From VMCP01 sp964592635 (GTDB lineage: Bacteria; Bacteroidota; Bacteroidia; NS11-12g; UBA955), in NCBI GenBank assembly GCA_964592635.1, contig CAZQFZ010000061.1, positions 1 to 15,273 on the forward strand: a stretch of DNA of 15,273 nt, written 5' to 3'. The translations under genes and the position numbers were made by a program. Positions 15,240 to 15,273 of this stretch are shown here, piece after piece. The notes below the pieces were generated by a model. It was given only the letters and a program-made list of their open reading frames with translations. It did not search any database and was not told where the DNA came from. Numbering within the stretch: the first letter of the stretch is position 1; the number at the start of each line of letters is the position of its first letter.

Positions 15240-15273
15240 ATGGAACAAAAAATTGATGGTTTGCTTAGACAAA
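15240..15273 (+). CDS. possible start of a divergent gene, cut by the window edge
   Basis: An ATG at 15240 opens a frame reading MEQKIDGLLRQ to the window end. The leader is A-rich (AATTAAAAT), as is common for Bacteroidota starts. It would be divergent from the regulator and share the palindrome at 15213-15231. Only 11 residues are visible, so the product cannot be named. In related loci a sugar transporter or kinase would be a reasonable guess, but nothing in the sequence shows it. Confidence 0.45.
   Translation, partial: MEQKIDGLLRQ

Overview
The window reads as chromosomal DNA of a Bacteroidota bacterium, probably an uncultured lineage because it carries a 100-N scaffold gap. The evidence is AT-rich DNA, starts with A-rich leaders instead of Shine-Dalgarno sites, TAnnTTTG-like promoter elements, Bacteroidota-type lipoproteins with acidic residues after the lipidated Cys, and a type IX secretion (Por) C-terminal sorting domain.

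Layout. Positions 1-1237 (minus) hold the N-terminal 412 residues of a DnaE-type DNA polymerase III alpha subunit that runs off the left edge; it is unrelated to the rest. A 468-bp AT-rich divergent intergenic region follows. It leads into a plus-strand gene (1706-3367) for a T9SS-secreted protein made of four tandem glycogen-binding-like (CBM48/AMPK-type) modules. A strong bidirectional terminator (3404-3442) separates it from a long minus-strand gene series that reads from 15181 back to 3456.

The minus-strand series, in order of transcription, is: Nudix-fold sugar-type regulator -> clan GH-A glycosidase (4-bp ATGA overlap) -> outer-membrane beta-barrel A (5-bp gap) -> outer-membrane beta-barrel B (11-bp gap) -> surface lipoprotein -> [assembly gap] -> jelly-roll binding protein -> GH3 beta-glucosidase -> GH16-like lipoprotein. 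The spacing supports one operon. A partial divergent plus-strand gene may start at 15240.

Interpretation. This looks like a beta-glucan (possibly laminarin or mixed-linkage) utilisation operon. GH16-like and GH-A enzymes would cut the polymer, the GH3 enzyme would release glucose, and lipoproteins with carbohydrate-binding-like folds would sit on the surface. No SusC/SusD pair is visible. In its place are two tandem beta-barrels that are recognisable paralogues of each other, which suggests a non-canonical outer-membrane import or surface module. A 19-bp perfect palindrome (TATTGT-N7-ACAATA core) lies just upstream of the regulator, and the same core lies 39 bp upstream of the unlinked T9SS multi-module gene. 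This suggests one regulon joining the operon and the secreted protein. The substrate, the role of the barrels and the operator assignment are inferences.
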